Shown here in pieces: positions 7,075 through 11,893 of a stretch of DNA of 11,893 bases; position 1 is the first letter of the stretch; each line of letters starts with the position of its first letter. The DNA comes from Gammaproteobacteria bacterium. Its GTDB lineage: Bacteria > Pseudomonadota > Gammaproteobacteria > SZUA-140. The DNA lies in contig JALWQD010000341.1 of NCBI GenBank assembly GCA_026994735.1, forward strand, positions 1 to 11,893, read 5' to 3'. The translations under genes and the position numbers were made by a program. The notes beneath the pieces are model-generated. The model did not search any database and was not told the origin of the DNA. It saw only the letters and a list, made by a program, of their open reading frames with translations.

Positions 7075-10000
7075 TTATGTGCAACCGTCACCACAGTATC
7101 TGGGGCGCTTTGAGTTTGCCTGACAGCCCATCAATAAAAGGCTGAGTAGCAACCATATGTTCAGACCACCGCCACCACCGGACTGGGTGGGCGAATTGTT
7201 GGCTATCACACCGGCCAGTTGAACTTTGCGGATACGGCGGTTGCCGGTATCGGCGATAAATAGATTGCCGGCGCTATCGACGCTCACACCCTTTGGACGA
7301 CTGAGACCGGCCACCGTGGCGGCACCCCCATCACCGCTGAACCCCTGATTCCCATCGCCCGCCACGGTAGAAATCAGCCCGGTCGCCGCAGTTAGCTGGC
7401 GGATGCGATGGTTGTTGGTGTCGGCAATATACAGATTGCCCGCGCCATCAACGGCGACGCCAGATGGACGATTCAGCATAGCTTTTGTGGCAACGCCGCC
7501 ATCACCACTAAACCCCTGGATCCCATCGCCAGCAATGGTGGTGATGAGGCCCGTCGTCGCATCTACTTGCCGGATGCGATTGTTGACGGTGTCCGCTATC
7601 AATAGATTGCCGACACTATCGATGGAGATACCGGATGGAGAATTAAGGCTAGCTGTTGTGGCAGCAACCCCATCTCCGCTAAACCCCTGGGCCCCATCAC
7701 CGGCAACAGTTGAAATGCGTCCGGTCACCACATCCACCTTGCGTATGCGATTGTTGAATTGGTCGGCAATATACAGATTGCCAGCACCATCAATGACAAC
7801 GCTCGTTGGAGAATTAAGGCTGGATACGATGGCAACTCCCCCGTCACCGCTGAACCCACTTATCCCAGTACCTGCCACAGTGGAAATCAGCCCGGTCGCT
7901 GCAGCTACCTTACGGATGCGGTGGTGTAGCGTGTCGGCAATATATAGATTGTCATCACCATCAACGGTAACACTAGACGGAGCCACCAGGCTGGCTGCCG
8001 TGGCAGAACCTCCATCAGTAAAAGTGGTTGCAGACCCATTGCCAGCGACAGTAGTAATCAACCCGGTCGCTGCAGTCGCTTTGCGGATGCGGTGATTACC
8101 GGAGTCTGCGATGTAAAGATTGCCCGCAACATCGACGGCAACCCCCGTTGGAGAATCAAGGCCCGCCGCCTTGGCGGTGCCCCCATCACCGCTAAATCCC
8201 TGATTCCCATCGCCCGCCACAGTAGAAATAAGCCCTATCGTCACATCTACCTTGCGGATGCGATGATTGCCGGTGTCCGCAATATACAGATTACCAGCGC
8301 CATCAATGACAACACTCGTTGGAGAATCAAGACTGGCTGCCGTGGCAGCCCCCCCATCACCGCTGAACCCCTGATTCCCATCGCCCACCATGGTGGAAAT
8401 GAGACCTGTCGTTACATCTACCTTGCGGATACGGAAGTTGTTGGTATCTGCGATGTAAAGATTGCCAGCAACATCAACGGTAATATCGGCTGGATAATTA
8501 AGGTTTGCCGCCGTAGCAGCACCCCCATCACCACTGAAACTCCCGCTAGTAAAACCCGTGGCCCCAGTGCCCGCAACAGTGGAGATCAGCCCGCTCGTAG
8601 CATCCACCTTGCGGATACGATGGTTGTTGGTGTCTGCTATATATAGATTTCCAACTCCATCAATAGCAACACCAGATGGGGATGCCAGCTCCGCTGCCGT
8701 GGCGGTACCTCCATCGCCGCTGAATCCTCCGATCCCATTGCCCGCCACGGTGGTAATGAGCCCGGTCGCCGCATCCACTTTACGAATGCGGTGGTTCTCG
8801 TAATCTGCAATATACAGATTGCCGGCGCCATCTATGGCAACTCTCGTAGGAGATTTAAGGCTAGCTGCTGTGGCGATGCTCCCATCACCACTAAAATCTG
8901 CTCTCCCGTTGCCTGCCAAGATGGAAATAATACCAGTGGTCGCATTTACCTTGCGAATACGATTATTACCGGTATCTGCAATATACAGATTGCCCGAGCC
9001 GTCAACGCCAACATCAGCTGAAGATATAAGGCTGGCCGCTGTGGCAGTACCCCCTTCACCATTGAATCGCACAGACCCATCGCCGGCAACAGTAGAAATG
9101 AGTCCGGTCGCCGTAGTCACCTTATGGATGCGATTACTATCAGCTCCCGCGATATACAAGTTACCTACACCGTCAACGGCAACATTATCTGGGGGTGCAA
9201 GACCAACCGCCGTAGCTGTACCTCCATCACCAAAGAAGCCTGGACTCCCATTACCTGCGACAGTGGAAATGAGCCCGGTGGCCGCAGTCACCTTGCGAAT
9301 ACGGTGATTAAGTTGACTGGCAATATATAGATTGCCCACACCATCGACGGCGACACTGGAAGGAAATACAATGCCAGCGGCCGTGGCGGCGCCGCCATCA
9401 CCACTGGAATCCCATCCCCCAGTGCCCGCCACGGTGGTGATGAAACCAGAGGCTACATCTACCTTGCGAATGCGATTGCCGAATTGCTCCGCGATATACA
9501 AATTACCGGCTGTATCGACAGCGACATCGATAAAAACATCTAAGCTGGCCGCGGTGGCGGCACCTCCATCACCCTTACCGTTAGCCCCCCTGGCCCCATT
9601 ACCCGCCACAGTGGAAATAAGCCCGGTTGCCATATCCACCTTGCGGATGCGGAGATTTGAAGTATCGGCGATATACAGATTTCCTGCGTCATCAATGGTG
9701 ACACCGGGCGAAAAACCAAGATTTGCCGCTGTGGAAACACCCCCATCACCACTAAACCCCGCGGTATCAGTACCCGCAATGGTAGAAATGAGCCCGGTCG
9801 TCGCATCCACCTTGCGGATACGGTGGTTACCTGTATCGGCGATGTACAAATCACCGGTACTGTTGACAGCAACCCCCCATGGGGAATTTAAGCTGGCCGC
9901 CGTAGCGACGCCCCCATCTCCGCCGAACCCTGCTGTCCCATTGCCTGCCACAGTAGTGATGAGTCCGGTGGTCGCAGATACCTTACGAATGCGATGGTTA

Positions 10001-10401
10001 CCGGTATCTGAAAGATACAGGTTGCCTGCACCATCTACTGCTACGCCAATAGAAAAAGTAAGGCTGGCTGCTACGGCGACACCCCCATCACCGCTAAACC
10101 CCTCAGTCCCATTGCCCGCCACGGTGGAAATAATACCAGTGGTCGCATTTACCTTGCGAATACGATTATTACCGGTGTCTGCAATATACAGATTGCCGGC
10201 ACTATCGACCGCAACACCTCTTGGAGCAATGATGCTTACCGCCGTGGCATCGCTACCGTCACCCACACTACCACCCGCAACTGTAGTGATATCCCCCACC
10301 GCTGCGCTGGCTGACGGGTGCTGTACCAACAGAATGAGAAAACCCAGAAACCTTATGAACGAACTCAGGTGCGAACGATGAGTGCCCGTTTTTCCAGCCA
10401 T
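7075..10401 (-). CDS. Giant exported NHL-repeat protein (18 repeats) with GlyGly-CTERM-like tail
   Basis: An 1108-residue protein. Residues 1-33 form a signal peptide (SFIRFLGFLILLVQHPSASA, cleavage before AVGDITT). Eighteen NHL repeats of about 57 residues then run from about 59 to 1065, each following VAVDGAGNLYIADTGNHRIR-KV, then ATTGLISTVAGNG, then GFSGDGG-ATAA. NHL repeats are beta-propeller blades, and 18 would make three six-bladed propellers. The half-blade DITTVAGG at the start could close the ring with the incomplete last repeat. Repeats 4 and 10 carry short insertions (ANGKGD; TSGSFS). The tail, about 1075-1101, is SGGGGGLNIWLLLSLLLMGC then QANSKRPR: a glycine run, a hydrophobic helix and basic residues, as in GlyGly-CTERM substrates of rhombosortase. 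Probable role: cell-surface or secreted binding scaffold; ligand unknown. The start ATG at 10401 has only a weak ribosome binding site. No operon partner is seen. Confidence 0.92.
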   Translation of the reverse strand: MAGKTGTHRSHLSSFIRFLGFLILLVQHPSASAAVGDITTVAGGSVGDGSDATAVSIIAPRGVAVDSAGNLYIADTGNNRIRKVNATTGIISTVAGNGTEGFSGDGGVAVAASLTFSIGVAVDGAGNLYLSDTGNHRIRKVSATTGLITTVAGNGTAGFGGDGGVATAASLNSPWGVAVNSTGDLYIADTGNHRIRKVDATTGLISTIAGTDTAGFSGDGGVSTAANLGFSPGVTIDDAGNLYIADTSNLRIRKVDMATGLISTVAGNGARGANGKGDGGAATAASLDVFIDVAVDTAGNLYIAEQFGNRIRKVDVASGFITTVAGTGGWDSSGDGGAATAAGIVFPSSVAVDGVGNLYIASQLNHRIRKVTAATGLISTVAGNGSPGFFGDGGTATAVGLAPPDNVAVDGVGNLYIAGADSNRIHKVTTATGLISTVAGDGSVRFNGEGGTATAASLISSADVGVDGSGNLYIADTGNNRIRKVNATTGIISILAGNGRADFSGDGSIATAASLKSPTRVAIDGAGNLYIADYENHRIRKVDAATGLITTVAGNGIGGFSGDGGTATAAELASPSGVAIDGVGNLYIADTNNHRIRKVDATSGLISTVAGTGATGFTSGSFSGDGGAATAANLNYPADITVDVAGNLYIADTNNFRIRKVDVTTGLISTMVGDGNQGFSGDGGAATAASLDSPTSVVIDGAGNLYIADTGNHRIRKVDVTIGLISTVAGDGNQGFSGDGGTAKAAGLDSPTGVAVDVAGNLYIADSGNHRIRKATAATGLITTVAGNGSATTFTDGGSATAASLVAPSSVTVDGDDNLYIADTLHHRIRKVAAATGLISTVAGTGISGFSGDGGVAIVSSLNSPTSVVIDGAGNLYIADQFNNRIRKVDVVTGRISTVAGDGAQGFSGDGVAATTASLNSPSGISIDSVGNLLIADTVNNRIRQVDATTGLITTIAGDGIQGFSGDGGVATKAMLNRPSGVAVDGAGNLYIADTNNHRIRQLTAATGLISTVAGDGNQGFSGDGGAATVAGLSRPKGVSVDSAGNLFIADTGNRRIRKVQLAGVIANNSPTQSGGGGGLNIWLLLSLLLMGCQANSKRPRYCGDGCT
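8922..8994 (-). repeat. Near-identical NHL unit segment, copy A (repeat 8)
   Basis: This 73-bp stretch differs from 10125-10197 at a single base (A/G at 8973 versus 10176). It encodes GNLYIADTGNNRIRKVNATT and part of the next strand. Other units differ at many bases over this length, so the pair probably reflects recent duplication or gene conversion. Confidence 0.85.
10125..10197 (-). repeat. Near-identical NHL unit segment, copy B (repeat 1)
   Basis: Partner of 8922-8994 at a distance of 1203 bp, which is seven repeat units. 72 of 73 bases are the same by eye. Confidence 0.85.
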
Positions 10402-10460
10402 GCCTAGTATTCTCTTACCTCTATATTTATTATTTTTGGCCTGCTCATTTAGTCAGCACA

Positions 10461-10770
10461 TTATTTGAGCGTGCTATTTGAGAGCTGATGGGTCTCTCGA
10501 TAACGAGACAATACCGGATTCGGGCCTTTCTCCAGCGTATTCTTCTGCCACTTCTCCGTGTCTGCCTTCGTTAGCCCTCTACTGAACCTATCATCCTGCA
10601 TAGCTTTCTGAACGCCTTGCTTCCAATTTTTGTTCGCTGTCGTTGTTTGAGTCTCCCAGTCAGCGGAAGGATTCTGCACCCCTGCCTGGAAGTCCTGCGT
10701 TCTTTTCGAGGGTCACTCTCGACCATTTTGCGGCGATATCTGCCGCACTCTTAACCTTTCCTCCAACGTT
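10461..10770 (-). pseudogene. Phage virion-type protein remnant, frameshifted
   Basis: On the - strand one frame gives KVKSAADIAAKWSRVTLE. After a one-base shift in an A-run near 10712 the next frame gives RTQDFQAGVQNPSADWETQT, then ANKNWKQGVQKAMQDDRFSR and TKADTEKWQKNTLEKGPN. This matches a family of phage and prophage proteins of about 150 residues with repeated KW...RVTP-RT-DY-AGV, W...T.AA and GV..A motifs. They are found among virion genes, with exact role unknown to me. The normal C-terminal half (GF.PY...LPPR) is missing; the frame ends with an unrelated tail. A strong GGAGG stands before the start, but no ATG is left in the right frame. It is an isolated relic next to the NHL gene. 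Confidence 0.6.
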
Positions 10771-11016
10771 TAGTTGGACCGATTTAAAACCACACTGAAA
10801 CAACTTATATACCAAGTTGTTGATAATGTATACCGACACTAATCATCATTACTTGAGCAGACTCAACGAAGGCGCACAAACTTTGAGAGACCACTAGGCA
10901 TGAGGAGACACCGTCTGGCAACAAAACGGAGGGATTCAAAAGACTGGATCCGTGACCAGGAGACATAATCAATGTATTTATACCCACGGCTTTCCCCCAG
11001 CTTTAGTTGTTGAACT
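10771..11016. other. Gap with an 8-bp inverted repeat, no gene seen
   Basis: No recognisable protein is encoded in these 246 bp. At 10799-10821, AACAACTT and AAGTTGTT flank ATATACC, a perfect inverted repeat without a T-run. TATACC recurs at 10831-10836. It could be an operator or an element end, but nothing nearby tells which. Confidence 0.35.
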
Positions 11017-11195
11017 GTAAGCACCCCCAAATCGACACACTCCCATTCAGGCCATAAGCGGCCAATACTTTCTTCTTCATCCAAGACAGGAGAAAGTGAT
11101 GCCGATCAAAGAAAAAGCGGTAGTCCTGGCCCGCTATTGGCAGAAGCACATTGAGGCGTGGCAGTCATCAGGACAAACGCAACCCGCCTACTGGG
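11017..11195 (+). mobile_element. Left end of an IS66-family element, truncated inside tnpA
   Basis: GTAAGCACCCCC at 11017 resembles the terminal inverted repeat of IS66-family elements, which begin with GTAA. 82 bp later a reading frame starts at ATG 11099 behind AGGAG (11086-11090) and encodes MPIKEKAVVLARYWQKHIEA then WQSSGQTQPAYW. This is the N-terminus of the IS66 accessory protein TnpA (pattern W..HI.AW..SG.SQ..YC). After residue 32 the similarity stops and integrase-associated sequence begins in another frame. The rest of TnpA, TnpB and the TnpC transposase are missing, so it cannot move. The 8 bp before it (GTTGAACT) would be one copy of the target duplication. Confidence 0.6.
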
Positions 11196-11196
11196 C

Positions 11197-11893
11197 ATGG
11201 ACCGGAACCGCTTTAACACCGAGGTGCGGCCGTATCTCGTTGAAATTCGCATCGGAATACAAGGCATTGCCTTTGATCGCCTTGATCTGGATGCCTGGGT
11301 AGACCACTATAAGTTCCGCAACGGGGTCTGGCACATCGACAAACAGATCAGAGGCATCCGCATTTGCGAAAGCACTGGAGAAAGCTGCCTCGCAAAGAAA
11401 ACGGAGGAAGTCCGGCAAGCGGTCGTCTACGGAGTAAGGCCGAAACGCGCATTTCGGCGGGCCGCAACCCGGTACCTGAATGAGAACCCGCACAAACGCC
11501 GCATCGCCGATACCGCGTTGCACCTGAAACAGCTGGATCCGTACATCGGCCACCTGCCGATCGAGTCGGTTCACATGGGGACGCTGCAACCGTTTATCGA
11601 GGCACGGCGCAAGCAGGGGATCAAGACCAAGAGCATCAACCTGGCCCTGGGCGTGGTCCGGCATATCCTGAATCTGGCCGCTTCGGAGTGGCTGGACGGG
11701 AACAACCTGACCTGGCTGCTCACGCCACCCAAGATCAAGTTGCTGCCGGTGACCGACGCGCGCAAGCCCTGGCCCTTGTCCTGGGAAGAGCAGGCGCGAC
11801 TGTTTAAGGAACTGCCCTCACATCTGACGCGGATGGCGCTGTTCAAGGTCAATACGGGTACACGGGACAAGGAGGTGTGTTACCTGCGTTGGG
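11197..11893 (+). CDS. Tyrosine integrase, partial at right edge, fused to an excisionase-like segment
   Basis: One open frame runs to the window edge. Residues 1-39 (MDRNRFNTEVRPYLVEIRIG then IQGIAFDRLDLDAWVDHYK) look like the DNA-binding excisionase or regulator usually encoded just upstream of this integrase family. From FRNGVWHIDKQIRGIRICES it is the integrase itself. The N-terminal part appears shortened near residues 60-70. The core-binding domain follows (ADTALHLKQLDPYIGHLPIE, SINLALGVVRHILNLAASEW), then the start of the catalytic domain (PWPLSWEEQARLFKELPSHL), with the first catalytic Arg at 223 in NTGTRDKEV. Xis and Int are normally separate, so an in-frame deletion probably fused them. 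The ATG at 11197 lacks a ribosome binding site, so expression is uncertain. The C-terminal catalytic box and tyrosine lie outside the window. Confidence 0.8.
   Translation, partial: MDRNRFNTEVRPYLVEIRIGIQGIAFDRLDLDAWVDHYKFRNGVWHIDKQIRGIRICESTGESCLAKKTEEVRQAVVYGVRPKRAFRRAATRYLNENPHKRRIADTALHLKQLDPYIGHLPIESVHMGTLQPFIEARRKQGIKTKSINLALGVVRHILNLAASEWLDGNNLTWLLTPPKIKLLPVTDARKPWPLSWEEQARLFKELPSHLTRMALFKVNTGTRDKEVCYLRW

Larger units (their letters stand above)
7200..10240 (-). repeat. Tandem ~171-bp DNA repeats encoding NHL blades
   Basis: The coding repeats are visible in the DNA as units of about 171 bp. Strongly conserved blocks encode NLYIAD (+ strand tgcaatatacagattgcc) and FSGDGG (+ strand ccatcaccgct). 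Units differ enough that most have diverged independently, but some pairs are close to identical. Long stop-free frames on the opposite strand across this stretch are a by-product of the repeats. Confidence 0.85.

Noticed and set aside
7403..8646. Further long + strand frames across the repeat gene
   Set aside because: Same repeat by-product; no start signals and no protein family resemblance.
7200..10240. CRISPR-like periodicity
   Set aside because: Units of about 171 bp without short constant repeats and unique spacers; they are coding NHL repeats.
9332..10381. Long open frame (349 codons) on the + strand
   Set aside because: It is the antisense of the NHL repeats; the regular 171-bp units exclude stops in this frame. 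The - strand frame has the signal peptide, the NHL motifs and the full length.
10863..11084. 73-codon frame on the - strand
   Set aside because: Antisense of the IS66 left end and the gap before it; no similarity recognised.

Overview
The window looks like a chromosomal accessory region of a proteobacterium, most likely a gammaproteobacterium. The indications are an integron integrase, a DUF3015 protein, a DUF4105/Lnb-like protein, a GlyGly-CTERM-like tail and a tRNA-Arg-targeting tyrosine integrase family. I cannot name the species. Base composition is moderate, with AT-rich patches at the far left and in gene-poor stretches.

Left part (1-1379): an integron integrase gene (intI) on the + strand is broken by a one-base deletion near 570. 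Its ATG follows a strong ribosome binding site, and a perfect hairpin plus T-tract sits just upstream. Divergent from it, in the direction integron cassettes are normally read, is a small membrane-anchored protein gene interrupted by an in-frame stop. It runs off the left edge.

Housekeeping-like block (1515-5029, - strand): a DUF3015 exported protein has its own promoter and a strong terminator. Directly after that terminator comes a DUF4105 (Lnb-type) periplasmic protein gene, followed 3 bp later by a lipoprotein alpha/beta hydrolase gene. The last two form an envelope-related operon. The terminator ends only about 4 nt before the DUF4105 start codon.

Scar region (about 5030-7074): 840 bp without a recognisable gene, then a decayed C-terminal half of a tyrosine integrase, then the 3' 45 nt of a tRNA-Arg(ACG) acting as an attachment-site remnant, then the C-terminal remnant of a zeta-toxin-like kinase.

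Cargo (7075-10401, - strand): one very large exported protein built of 18 NHL repeats of about 57 residues, arithmetically three six-bladed propellers. It ends in a GlyGly-CTERM-like tail that contains a cysteine. Two of its DNA repeat units, seven units apart, are almost identical over 73 bp.

Right part (10461-11893): a frameshifted phage virion-protein remnant, the left end of an IS66-family element cut off inside tnpA, and a tyrosine integrase that runs off the right edge. That integrase is preceded in frame by an excisionase-like segment and belongs to the same family and orientation as the decayed copy at 5871-6353. The simplest reading is a tandem array of tRNA-Arg-integrated elements. 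The piece from about 6411 to just past the right edge would be one element of about 6 kb carrying the NHL protein. This predicts another tRNA-Arg 3' core, or the intact tRNA gene, just beyond the right integrase's stop codon.
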